Source: Oxobacter pfennigii
GTDB taxonomy: Bacteria; Bacillota; Clostridia; Clostridiales; Oxobacteraceae
Length of the DNA: 58,126 bases
Direction: 5' to 3'
NCBI RefSeq assembly: GCF_001317355.1
Contig: NZ_LKET01000006.1
Span: 1 to 58,126 of the forward strand
Notes under the pieces: model-generated
Seen by the model: only the letters and a program-made list of their open reading frames with translations
What the model was told of the DNA's origin: nothing
Databases searched by the model: none
In this document: positions 25,901-33,380 of the stretch, one piece after another
How positions within the stretch are numbered: the stretch's first letter is position 1
Layout: the number at the start of each line of letters is the position of its first letter
Program-made: the position numbers and the translations under genes

Positions 25901-26554
25901 AACTTCATGGCCGAAACGCCTTAAAAAGCTGGCTGCTGTTAATCCTGCAGGACCTGCGCCTACAACGGCAACCTTCTTGCCTGTTTCCTTGCCTACTTCA
26001 GGAATGAAGCCTTCGCCCTGAAGGTCTATATCACCGACAAAAGCCTTAAGGGCAGCTATTGAAACGGGCTCTTCCACTAGGTGTCTTCTGCATGCCTTTT
26101 CACATGGATGGGGGCATACTCTTCCGATACTTGCCGGGAAAGGAAGCTGTTCTTTTATAAGCTCAACGGATTCCCTGTACTGTCCGTTTGCAATAAGTCC
26201 TACATAGCCCTGGCAATCTGTGTTTGCAGGACAAGCTTGAACGCAAGGAGGACGGCAGTCTCCCCTGTGGTCTGATAATAAAAGCCTTAATGCACTTTTA
26301 CGGGTTGAGTCGGTTCTCTTTGTGTGGGTCTTTATTACCATACCGTCTGCTGCAAGGGTAGCACATGCTCTCTGCAGTTTCGGGCTTCCTTCAATCTCTA
26401 CCACGCACATACCGCAAGCACCATAAGGCTTGATTCGCTCGTCATGGCAAAGATGAGGTATTTCTATACCGTTTTCAAGCGCAATATCAAGAAGATATCT
26501 GTCATCGCTTGTAGTTATTTCCCTGTCATTTATATTAATTCTAATCACTGACAT
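22976..26554 (-). CDS. large iron-sulfur flavoprotein: 2Fe-2S + GltD-like NADPH/FAD module + inactive FDH/NuoG-like module
   Basis: The 1192-residue protein has, in order: a 2Fe-2S ferredoxin domain (Cys36, 47, 50, 64), a Cys-rich NuoG/GltD-type region (His96, Cys100-114), and a GltD-like NAD(P)H:FAD module (GAGPAGL at 199-205, VVGGGNTAMDVA at 326-337, FAGGDAATG near 470). Next come two ferredoxin-type 4Fe-4S clusters (611-668) and a bis-MGD-type 4Fe-4S motif (Cys690, 693, 697, 723) heading a shortened molybdopterin-oxidoreductase fold. The region aligned to the catalytic Sec/Cys-His of formate dehydrogenases (about 805-817) reads GSFSLNSQSGL, with neither. It is the last gene of a NuoE/NuoF/large-subunit operon. 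I infer electron transfer between NADH, NADPH and ferredoxin, not formate oxidation. Confidence 0.85.
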   Translation of the reverse strand: MSVIRININDREITTSDDRYLLDIALENGIEIPHLCHDERIKPYGACGMCVVEIEGSPKLQRACATLAADGMVIKTHTKRTDSTRKSALRLLLSDHRGDCRPPCVQACPANTDCQGYVGLIANGQYRESVELIKEQLPFPASIGRVCPHPCEKACRRHLVEEPVSIAALKAFVGDIDLQGEGFIPEVGKETGKKVAVVGAGPAGLTAASFLRRFGHEVVIYEAMPAPGGMLRYGIPQYRLPKDILDAEINLIERMGVEIKYNTKVGTDVTIDFLKKHYDAVFLGIGAWESSSLRCKGEDMEGVLGGIDFLREVTMNNKVTIGKKVLVVGGGNTAMDVARTAVRLGAEEVSVLYRRTREEMPAEDIEIEEAEEEGVIFNFLVAPVEVVGDGTKATGIRCEKMRLGEADASGRRKPEPTGEEIVFEADTIIAAIGQQVNARNIEGLNVGRSGNITIDESTFETNIPGVFAGGDAATGPKIAIAAIAQGKDAAVVIDSYLNGKIVPVHKPNYVKQDDITSEDFADREKCARVKIKTVDSGLRRTNFTQVAYTMTEEEARKEASRCLECGCRDFFECQLINYVHEYDVNTDEKMGEKHKRKEIDEHPFIERNSDKCILCGLCVRACDEVMGVTALGLVSRGFDTIVKPEFKMPLSESECISCGQCVSVCPVGACMEKQAVYKQIPVKLEDTNTVCSFCGVGCNLTLQTNGNFVYRSVPNKGIEEGLLCAAGRFGITHINDVDRLKKPVIRIKGHSSEADWDEAVLNLVKKLQAVRAKYGDDSIAFAVSPRLTNEEVMVVKKAAEKLGTSIIGSFSLNSQSGLKDIFGYDASTNSYEELKNADLILSVGKVAENHPVLGIKVKNAAAGKAKLITVSEGRTRMEEWADVSLNTSNGADLLKGIMKALIETGAVNEAEVLKTAVGYDELKAFVADAVVSEEAKNIAKLYGDSKKPVIVVDEDTVTGTGIDLLADIAAITGKVGKPHRGIIVVRSKSNSQGLADLGVDKSGEELMELIAEKKVKALVLLGEDLAGDDNTLNQLKDIEFLAVGDMFMTVTAAMADAVLPLVSFAETNGTITRSDRKVQELKAAVKSHTGKTNLELFLEIAGLLGVNLKTARDVKAAIALEVPGYEKLTEDTDFYTADKQSLYSEGFMTTDEKIHLSVPCACCATEIFKDRVVYDTIDKQFLNYMKEKGIAR

Positions 26555-26569
26555 GCCCTTTTCCCCTCC

Positions 26570-28324
26570 TTAATCCATCTGTACTGCGCCAAAGCGGCAT
26601 ACGCTGAAGCAGTTACCGCATTTGATGCATTTTGACTGGTCGATGCTATGGGGCTTCTTAGTTTCCCCAGAAATAGCGCTTGTAGGACACTTTCTTGCAC
26701 ACAATGTACATCCAACGCATTTTGTATCAAGGATGCTGTATGTGAGAAGCGCCTTACATGATTTTGCCGGGCATTTCTTATCTATGATGTGAGCCAAATA
26801 TTCATCCTTAAAATACTTTAAAGTAGTCAATACAGGATTAGGAGCAGTCTGTCCAAGTCCGCATAAAGAACCGTCTTTTACGCTTACAGCCAGTTCTTCC
26901 AATTCGGCGATATCCTCTTCTCTGCCTTCTCCTTGAGTAATCCTCTCTAATATTTCAAGCATTCTCTTCGTACCAATTCTGCAGTAGGTACATTTTCCGC
27001 AGGATTCTTTGCAGGTAAAGTCCAAGAAGAACCTGGCCATATCAACCATACAGGTATCTTCGTCCATGACTATCATACCGCCGGAACCCATTATGGCTCC
27101 TGTCTTGTTTATTGACTCATAGTCAACTGTTGTATCAAGAAGGGCTGCAGGGATACATCCGCCCGAAGGTCCTCCCATCTGAACAGCTTTAAATTGCTTG
27201 TCCTTTTTGATTCCGCCGCCGATATCGAATATAACCTCTCTAAGGGGCATACCCATGGGGACTTCAACCAAACCGCCGTTTTTGATTTTTCCCGCAAGGG
27301 CGAAAACCTTTGTTCCTTTGCTCTTGTCTGTACCCATAGCTGCAAAAGCGGCTCCGCCGTTTTGTATAATCCATGCTACGTTTGCAAAGGTTTCAACGTT
27401 ATTTATATTAGTAGGTTTACCCCAATAGCCTGACTGTGCAGGGAATGGAGGCTTCAACCTTGGCATACCCCTTTCACCTTCAAGTGATGCAATAAGAGCT
27501 GTTTCCTCACCGCAAACGAAGGCTCCGGCACCTTTTTTAATCTTGATATCAAAATCAAATTTAGTACCCATTATTCCTTTTCCAAGGTAATTTCTTTCCT
27601 TGGCATCAGCTATTGCATTTTCCAATCTTTCGATAGCAAGGGGATACTCGGCGCGACAGTATATAATGCCTTCTTTAGCGCCAATTGAGTAACCTGCTAT
27701 TGCCATTCCTTCAAGAACTGCATGAGGGTCTCCCTCCAATACAGATCTGTCCATGAATGCACCCGGGTCTCCTTCGTCGGCGTTACATACCATGTATTTA
27801 ACGTCGCCCCTTGATTTGCGGGCAGCATCCCATTTGAACCATGTCGGGAAGCCGGCTCCCCCTCTTCCTCTCAAGCCTGATATCTTAATCTCTTCTATAA
27901 CAGTTTCAGGAGTCATTTCTTTGATAACCTTTGAAAGGGCACCGTAACCGCCGGTTGCAAGATAATCATCAAGGCTTTCGGGATTGATTTTTCCGCAGTT
28001 TTTAAGAGCAATTCTCACCTGGTTCTTAAAAATGGGAAGGGGTTTTAATGTACTGGACACTATATACTTTTCAACAGGTTCACCTTTTACAAGATGGCCT
28101 TCAACTATCTCGCTTACGATTTCCGGTGTAACATTTCCGTATGTGTATGTGTTTTCACCGTCTATTACATCTACCAGAGGCTCATAAAAGCATATTCCCA
28201 CGCAGCCTGTTGCTTCAACTTCTATATTAAGATTATTGCCTGTAAGCTCCTGCTCCAATTTATCCAATACCTTTTTACCGCCTGAGGCGATACCGCAGCT
28301 GCCTAAACCTACCTTAATCTTCAT
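26570..28324 (-). CDS. NuoF/HydB-like NADH-binding flavoprotein subunit
   Basis: The 584-residue protein has an N-terminal thioredoxin-like 2Fe-2S domain (Cys10, then GCVGICFYEPLVDVI) and a NuoF core with FMN and NADH loops (GRGGAGFPTWFKWD near 150, GAGAFVCGEETALIASLEGE near 265). A 4Fe-4S site (ESCGKCTYCRIGT near 435) and a C-terminal 2[4Fe-4S] ferredoxin domain (CVGCTLCARKCP and CIKCGNCFSVC) follow. This is the full HydB architecture of bifurcating hydrogenases and related enzymes. It overlaps the NuoE-like gene by 4 bp (ATGA) and precedes the 1192-residue protein by 15 bp. The partner here is not a hydrogenase. It should host the NADH site of the complex. Confidence 0.92.
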   Translation of the reverse strand: MKIKVGLGSCGIASGGKKVLDKLEQELTGNNLNIEVEATGCVGICFYEPLVDVIDGENTYTYGNVTPEIVSEIVEGHLVKGEPVEKYIVSSTLKPLPIFKNQVRIALKNCGKINPESLDDYLATGGYGALSKVIKEMTPETVIEEIKISGLRGRGGAGFPTWFKWDAARKSRGDVKYMVCNADEGDPGAFMDRSVLEGDPHAVLEGMAIAGYSIGAKEGIIYCRAEYPLAIERLENAIADAKERNYLGKGIMGTKFDFDIKIKKGAGAFVCGEETALIASLEGERGMPRLKPPFPAQSGYWGKPTNINNVETFANVAWIIQNGGAAFAAMGTDKSKGTKVFALAGKIKNGGLVEVPMGMPLREVIFDIGGGIKKDKQFKAVQMGGPSGGCIPAALLDTTVDYESINKTGAIMGSGGMIVMDEDTCMVDMARFFLDFTCKESCGKCTYCRIGTKRMLEILERITQGEGREEDIAELEELAVSVKDGSLCGLGQTAPNPVLTTLKYFKDEYLAHIIDKKCPAKSCKALLTYSILDTKCVGCTLCARKCPTSAISGETKKPHSIDQSKCIKCGNCFSVCRFGAVQMD

Positions 28325-28851
28325 GATACAGCACCTTCTTTTTCTTTGTTATATATGTCCTTTATAATCTTCCTGGCGCTATCCGGAGTCAATTTTCCAT
28401 ATGCTTCACCATTAATCATTATTACAGGTGCAAGGCTGCAGCAGCCAAGACATGCAACGTCTTCGACAGTAAACATGTTGTCTTCGGTCGTGCCACCGGG
28501 ATTTATATTTAACTCATCACAAATGGCATAGCTTACTTCCTTTGAACCATTTACGTGACAGGCGGTACCCTGGCATTGAAGAATAACATATTTTCCAACG
28601 GGGTCAAGCCTGAATTGGGCATAAAATGTTGCAATACCATATATTTTTGCCCTTTTATTGCCGGTTTTATCTGCAATATACTTTAAGGCATCCAACGGCA
28701 AGAAACCGTAAACGTCCTGAGTTTTCTGCAAGATACTTATAACGCTTCCGGTTTGTCCCTTGAATTCATCTAATATTGGATCCAACATGCCTAGATCAAC
28801 TGTTTTGTCTTCAAAGCTGTTTTCCAGCTTTTTTTCACATCCATCGCACAA
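28321..28851 (-). CDS. NuoE/HydC-like 2Fe-2S thioredoxin-fold subunit
   Basis: This protein of about 176 residues has the NuoE fold: helical N-terminus (LDEFKGQTGSVISILQKTQD), then the 2Fe-2S cysteines in CQGTACHVNGSKEV and VACLGCCSLAP. It passes electrons within NuoF-type NADH-oxidising units. The start is uncertain: a TTG at 28860 is almost fused to AGGGAGG, whereas the TTG at 28851 (LCDGCEKKLEN) is spaced correctly and is preferred. An extra N-terminal CDGC pair is notable. It is the first gene of the operon, with a promoter at 28966-28994, and overlaps the NuoF-like gene. Confidence 0.9.
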   Translation of the reverse strand: MCDGCEKKLENSFEDKTVDLGMLDPILDEFKGQTGSVISILQKTQDVYGFLPLDALKYIADKTGNKRAKIYGIATFYAQFRLDPVGKYVILQCQGTACHVNGSKEVSYAICDELNINPGGTTEDNMFTVEDVACLGCCSLAPVIMINGEAYGKLTPDSARKIIKDIYNKEKEGAVS

Positions 28852-28965
28852 ATTGTCCAATCCTCCCTTTAGAGATAATAAATATTATTAAAATTATAAA
28901 ATAATTTTTGGGGCCATTGCTTTTGGGCACAAGAATTGACATTAAAAATACATCTACAATTTTAT

Positions 28966-28994
28966 ATTATAGAACATTTAAATATGTTTGTCCT
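28966..28994 (-). promoter_or_regulatory. promoter of the NuoE/NuoF/GltD-FDH-like operon
   Basis: On the minus strand AGGACA (28994-28989) and a perfect TATAAT (28971-28966) are spaced by 17 bp, about 105 bp upstream of the first start codon. Confidence 0.55.
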
Positions 28995-29013
28995 ACACTT
29001 TTTTTAACTTTTT

Positions 29014-29028
29014 TGAACAATTTGTTCA
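29014..29028. promoter_or_regulatory. 15-bp perfect palindrome upstream of the redox operon promoter
   Basis: TGAACAA-T-TTGTTCA is a perfect dyad centred about 27 bp upstream of the -35 box of the redox operon. It is a plausible activator or repressor site. It is not the usual Rex arrangement (TTGT..ACAA), in which the half sites face the other way. Confidence 0.4.
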
Positions 29029-29339
29029 TATTAATTTGGTAAATAAGATATATTTAATCCATATTGTTATTTATTTTTTCACTTTACACATTATGCACAT
29101 ACTGTAAATTCAAAGCATTTCCATTTTAAACTTTGGTATTCTACTTGTGCTACTTTATGGTATCATGAAATGAAAGCAGAAAAAAATATGACATAATGAT
29201 TACTGCGTAAATTTTCATGTCGAAATAATTTCTGTTATAATACACTTTGGAGCCGTTGCACCATGTAATATTTTGCAATAATATTAACATAGTCAATTAT
29301 TAACTGCGTTAATAAGGAATAGAAATCGAGAGGTAAAAC

Positions 29340-30974
29340 ATGAGCAAAAGTTCTTCAGCTACAAAAGGCTTTGCCGTTTTAAGCGCGGCAGGAATTTTAA
29401 ATAAAGTACTTTCAGTTTTATATGTACCCATACTTTTACAGATTATAGGCGAAGAGGGATATGGCATATACAGCGCCGGATATCGGATATATGTGTTTAT
29501 TTACGTTTTGACAAATTCGGGCTTTCCCATTGCCATTTCGAAGCTTCAAGCAGAACTTCTGGCCCACGATGATTTCAGAAATGCAAGAAGAAGCCACAGA
29601 ATTGCACGGCTCTTATTAACATGCTACGGGCTTTTCATGACTGTTATAACAGTGGTTTTCGCCGGTCACATAACAAATGCCATCGGCTTTGACCGTTCAT
29701 ACCGGGTTATACTTGCCCTAGCCCCTACAATGCTATTTTCCGCCATTTCCTGTACATACAGGGGATATTTCAACGGCCATTCAGACATGAAGCCAACAGC
29801 CATGTCCCAGGTAATAGAGCAATTTTTAAATGTGGTGCTGTCCCTTATATTTGCATTACTTTTAAAGCCCTACGGTCTGGATTGGGCCTGTGCCGGTGCA
29901 ACTGTGGGAACCACACTGGGCTCCCTGGGAAGCGCCCTTTATTTAAACCGTGCCTTTAAAAAGGACCGTAATTTTCTTTTAAGAAACACCCCCGACGATT
30001 TGATGACCATAAGATACAGAGCCTTGGCATACAGGCTGTTGGCCTATGCCCTTCCCATTGCCTTTAACTCGGTGGTGGTATTCGGTGGGGACGTAGTTGA
30101 CTTGTGGAATACAAACCAGCGCCTCATTGCTGCCGGCTTTTCATCGGCAGATGCTTATATAAAGTACGGAGTTTTGAGTAAGTACACACAGCTTTTAAAC
30201 GTGCCTCTTGCAATTACAGCAGCATTGCACATTGCCACAATACCGACCTTCAGCTCAACAATTGCATTAAAAAATTTCAAGCTGTTAAAGGATCAGATAA
30301 GCCATACCTTCAGAGTATCCCTGCTGCTTTCCATACCCTCGGCCGTGGGATTGGGGGTACTTAGCAAGCCGGTATTTTTAATGCTTTTTGGGGGGGAATA
30401 TGTGGACGGATGGTATTTGATGGCCATAGGCTCTGTCGTTATAATACTGGTTTCCATAGTTCAGGTCCAGGCAGGAATTCTTCAGTCCGTCAATAAAACA
30501 AGGCTGTCAACTATCGCCATGCTCGCCGGTATATTCGTAAAGATATTTATAAATTATTTTCTCATAGCTGTGCCCGAGGTTAATATAAGGGGTGCAGTAA
30601 TCGGCACCATAGTATGCTATATAATTGCCATCTTTATTAATTTTAAATACATTAAAAAATTCGTGCCGGTAGGAATCAAAATTAAAAACCAAGTGGGACG
30701 TCCCTTTTTAGCTTCCGCTGTCATGGGTGTTATTGCAGCAGCTTCTTATAAGCTTTTTTCAATGCTTACAGGGCTTTTTATGGGAGCATACATTTCAAAT
30801 GCCCTGTCAACAATAATTGCAATAGCTATAGGCGCTTTAAGCTACGGCCTGATAATGCTTAAAATCGGAGGCATAGATATTCAGGATATAAAGCTCATGC
30901 CTTACGGAAGCAAGATAATTAAGCTTATACCAAAAAGTTTTCTGAACACAGAACGCGCCCAGGCTGAGAATTAA
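29340..30974 (+). CDS. MurJ/SpoVB-like lipid-linked polysaccharide flippase
   Basis: The 544-residue polytopic protein has about 14 hydrophobic helices. It belongs to the MATE/MOP superfamily group that includes SpoVB, YtgP and MurJ: N-terminal SAAGILNKVLSVLYVPILLQ, the block GEEGYGIYSAGYRIY, YRGYFNGHSDMKPTAMSQVIEQ and QAGILQSVNKTRLS. These proteins flip lipid-linked cell-wall precursors; SpoVB acts in spore cortex formation. Which paralogue this is cannot be decided from sequence alone. GAGAGG precedes the ATG. plsY follows after 36 bp in the same direction, so the two may be cotranscribed. Confidence 0.9.
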   Translation: MSKSSSATKGFAVLSAAGILNKVLSVLYVPILLQIIGEEGYGIYSAGYRIYVFIYVLTNSGFPIAISKLQAELLAHDDFRNARRSHRIARLLLTCYGLFMTVITVVFAGHITNAIGFDRSYRVILALAPTMLFSAISCTYRGYFNGHSDMKPTAMSQVIEQFLNVVLSLIFALLLKPYGLDWACAGATVGTTLGSLGSALYLNRAFKKDRNFLLRNTPDDLMTIRYRALAYRLLAYALPIAFNSVVVFGGDVVDLWNTNQRLIAAGFSSADAYIKYGVLSKYTQLLNVPLAITAALHIATIPTFSSTIALKNFKLLKDQISHTFRVSLLLSIPSAVGLGVLSKPVFLMLFGGEYVDGWYLMAIGSVVIILVSIVQVQAGILQSVNKTRLSTIAMLAGIFVKIFINYFLIAVPEVNIRGAVIGTIVCYIIAIFINFKYIKKFVPVGIKIKNQVGRPFLASAVMGVIAAASYKLFSMLTGLFMGAYISNALSTIIAIAIGALSYGLIMLKIGGIDIQDIKLMPYGSKIIKLIPKSFLNTERAQAEN

Positions 30975-31010
30975 ATTTTATCTACTAATATAAATTAAAG
31001 GTGAACATAC

Positions 31011-31616
31011 ATGAATGTACTAGCAATTTTGGCAGGTTATTTATTCGGATGCTTTCAAACATCATATATAATATCCAAGGTAATAAAAAAATCGGATATA
31101 AGGGATACAGGAAGCAAAAACGCAGGCACCTCAAACATGGTCATGACCTTTGGCTGGAAGCTTGGTTTCATGACCTTTCTAGGGGATATATTTAAAATCA
31201 TAATTCCCATGGCTATAGCAAAGTATTATTTTAATACTTCTCCAATGCTCAATCTTCTATTGGGTCTTGGAGCAATACTGGGGCATAATTTTCCTTTTTA
31301 TATGAATTTCAAAGGAGGAAAGGGAACTGCGACAACCTTAGGCATGCTCTTAATTTTGGATTATAGAATATGTATTGCAATAAGTTTGATACTTGTAATC
31401 TTAGCACTGATTACAAATTATATTGCTTTGGCATCAATGATTGCCATAGCCCTTTTGCCATTGGCCTTATATATTTTAAAATATGATTTGAATATTGTAC
31501 TTATTTCTATTTTTATACCCATGTTATCTGTGTATGTCCACAGACGAAATATAAAGGATATGCTCTCAAAAAAAGAAAAAAAGATAAGCAGCGTCTTTAA
31601 AAAGAAAAAAAATTGA
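31011..31616 (+). CDS. plsY: glycerol-3-phosphate acyltransferase PlsY
   Basis: This 201-residue membrane enzyme transfers an acyl group from acyl-phosphate to glycerol-3-phosphate, the first step of phospholipid synthesis. It shows the three PlsY motifs: SKNAGTSNMVMTFGWK (motif 1, departing from the usual GSGNxGxTN), the FKGGKGTATTLG loop (motif 2) and the C-terminal VYVHRRNIKDMLSKKEKKI (motif 3). About five helices are predicted. AAAGGTGA lies before the start. The Lys/Thr changes in motif 1 make it a divergent member or second paralogue, though the essential Asn residues are kept. Confidence 0.88.
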   Translation: MNVLAILAGYLFGCFQTSYIISKVIKKSDIRDTGSKNAGTSNMVMTFGWKLGFMTFLGDIFKIIIPMAIAKYYFNTSPMLNLLLGLGAILGHNFPFYMNFKGGKGTATTLGMLLILDYRICIAISLILVILALITNYIALASMIAIALLPLALYILKYDLNIVLISIFIPMLSVYVHRRNIKDMLSKKEKKISSVFKKKKN

Positions 31617-31629
31617 ATTAAAGCTCTGC

Positions 31630-31941
31630 TTAACCTCCGCCCTTTATGGAATCCGACCGGATGAAAACAGGGAATTCCTTCGGACACATTAAAAGCCCTA
31701 AACCTCTTCCTTCTTTATCTATATATTGCACCGAATAATCACCAAAACCATATGCATATTCTGCTCTATGGAATTTAAACCCCCCCGTTGGGTAAGAAGC
31801 TGCTACATAGACTGAAGCAACGAACCTTGCAACGATATATGGCAATGCTCCAATATATTTCAGCACACCTAAACAAGCTATTATCATGAAGGTTATAATT
31901 ATTTTCTTAAGCTTGGTTTTTATCAACTCAAACACCTTCAC
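31630..31941 (-). CDS. hypothetical small membrane-anchored protein
   Basis: This 103-residue protein has a basic N-terminus, one or two hydrophobic segments (about residues 14-45, IIITFMIIACLGVLKYIGAL) and a small C-terminal soluble domain with FHRAEYAYGFGDYSVQYIDK and the end FPVFIRSDSIKG. No family is recognised with confidence. It lies convergently 13 bp from plsY and 32 bp upstream of the oxaloacetate decarboxylase gene on the same strand as the latter, but it points away from plsY and its stop is closest to plsY, so it is downstream of oadA/arcC. No ribosome site problem was noted (GAAGGTGTTTG lies within its first codons). Confidence 0.6.
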   Translation of the reverse strand: MKVFELIKTKLKKIIITFMIIACLGVLKYIGALPYIVARFVASVYVAASYPTGGFKFHRAEYAYGFGDYSVQYIDKEGRGLGLLMCPKEFPVFIRSDSIKGGG

Positions 31942-31973
31942 AGGATAAATTTTACATTACTATTCTAATATAA

Positions 31974-33359
31974 TTATACCCCTTCTATATTTATCTGTTT
32001 ATATACAGATTGAAAAAACTCCTCTTTTCTTTTTTCCAGGAAGGGCTTTGCAATCTGAGGAAAAAGAATATAGGATAAAACATCCTCATCCTTTTGTGCT
32101 AAAGTTCCTAATTCTTTCTTTGCGCTTTCCAATGCAGGCTTTAATGAATCTTTATAATTTCCCTCATAGGGCTTTTCTCCTCCCAGCATTTTGTTTTTCA
32201 ATGCTTCATTTACCACTCCTGGAGCTTTTCCGTATTCCCCTTTTAAATAAGCTTTTACTTCCTTTATTACGGCCTTGTAGCGCTCTCCTGTCAATACATT
32301 CAAAACGGCCTGGGTTCCTACTATCTGGCTGGTGGGAGTTACAAGAGGCGGATAGCCTAAATCCTCTCTTACCCTGGGTATTTCCTTTAAAACCTCGGAT
32401 AACTTTCCGGCCGCATTTTGCTGTTTTAACTGGGAAATCATATTTGAAAGCATTCCGCCGGGAATCTGATATTTCAATACATTTGCATCAACGCCTAAAA
32501 CTTTGGGGTCTAAAAGACCGGATTTAATATATTCATCTTTAATAGGAAGGAAATACTCGCTTATACTGTTGATTACATCTATATCAAGTCCTGTGTCATA
32601 TCCCATATCGGAAAAGGAATAGTACATTGATTCCGTTGCCGGCTGGGAGCTTCCCATGGAAAAGGGTGCAAGGGCGGTGTCAATTCCGTCCACTCCAGCT
32701 TTAACGGCCTCCATGTAGCTAAGGGGCGCAATGCCTGTTGTGCAGTGGGAGTGAAGAAATACAGGCAGGCCCACAGAACTTTTAAGAGCTTTGACAAGGT
32801 CACGGCACACACCAGGAAGAATGAGCCCCGACATGTCTTTTATACAAATTGAGTCTGCTCCCATTTCCTTAAATATGGATGCTGTCTTAATAAAATGCCC
32901 TGTATCGTGTACCGGGCTTATGGTATAGGATATGGCCCCTTGAGCATGGGCGCCGGCTGCCTTTATGGCCTTCATAGCTGTTTCAACATTTGCCATGTCG
33001 TTTAAAGCATCAAATACCCTTATTATATCTACACCGTTCTCTACTGCCTTATATATGAATAAGCGAACAACATCATCGTGATAATGCTTGTATCCTAATA
33101 TATTCTGCCCCCTTAAAAGCATCTGGATTTTCGTTTTGTGCAAATATTTTTTAATATTTTTAAGCCTCACCCAGGGGTCTTCGTTTAAAAACCGAAGGCA
33201 GGCATCGAATGTGGCCCCGCCCCATGCTTCTATGGAATAATAGCCTGCCTTATCCAGTCTGTCTAAGATAGGTTCCATCTTTGAAAAAGGCAGCCTTGTA
33301 GCAATGAGAGACTGGTTGGCGTCTCTTAGCACCGTCTCTGTAAAATTTATCTTTTGCAT
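31974..33359 (-). CDS. oxaloacetate decarboxylase alpha / pyruvate carboxylase subunit B type carboxyltransferase
   Basis: The 461-residue biotin-dependent carboxyltransferase is an HMGL-like TIM barrel: TVLRDANQSLIATRL with metal-binding Asp, EAWGGATFDACLRFLNEDPW, LLRGQNILGYKHY, CIKDMSGL with the carboxylated-lysine region, and HSHCTTGIAP with metal-binding histidines. A PYC-OADA conserved C-terminal domain follows. The biotinyl (BCCP) domain is absent, so a separate carrier must be encoded elsewhere; none is in the window. Membrane subunits (OadB/G) are also absent nearby. It follows arcC by 21 bp and is likely cotranscribed with it. It could be a decarboxylase, transcarboxylase or pyruvate carboxylase subunit. 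Confidence 0.88.
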   Translation of the reverse strand: MQKINFTETVLRDANQSLIATRLPFSKMEPILDRLDKAGYYSIEAWGGATFDACLRFLNEDPWVRLKNIKKYLHKTKIQMLLRGQNILGYKHYHDDVVRLFIYKAVENGVDIIRVFDALNDMANVETAMKAIKAAGAHAQGAISYTISPVHDTGHFIKTASIFKEMGADSICIKDMSGLILPGVCRDLVKALKSSVGLPVFLHSHCTTGIAPLSYMEAVKAGVDGIDTALAPFSMGSSQPATESMYYSFSDMGYDTGLDIDVINSISEYFLPIKDEYIKSGLLDPKVLGVDANVLKYQIPGGMLSNMISQLKQQNAAGKLSEVLKEIPRVREDLGYPPLVTPTSQIVGTQAVLNVLTGERYKAVIKEVKAYLKGEYGKAPGVVNEALKNKMLGGEKPYEGNYKDSLKPALESAKKELGTLAQKDEDVLSYILFPQIAKPFLEKRKEEFFQSVYKQINIEGV

Positions 33360-33380
33360 TGTCTACCCTCTAATCTTTAA

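Larger units (their letters stand above)
28861..29339. other. divergent regulatory region (479 bp)
   Basis: This AT-rich spacer lies between the leftward redox operon and the rightward flippase gene. It contains the leftward promoter at 28966-28994 and the palindrome at 29014-29028. A TATAAT at 29236-29241 with a weak -35 may serve the flippase gene. I see no RNA gene or open frame of note. Confidence 0.6.

Noticed and set aside
22976-26554. Active formate dehydrogenase
   Set aside because: The catalytic Sec/Cys-His region reads SFSLNSQSG and the frame has no internal TGA that could encode selenocysteine, so a formate-oxidising site is not supported.
29014-29028. Rex (redox repressor) binding site
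   Set aside because: Rex sites are TTGT-N-ACAA type; here the half sites are in the opposite order (ACAA..TTGT).
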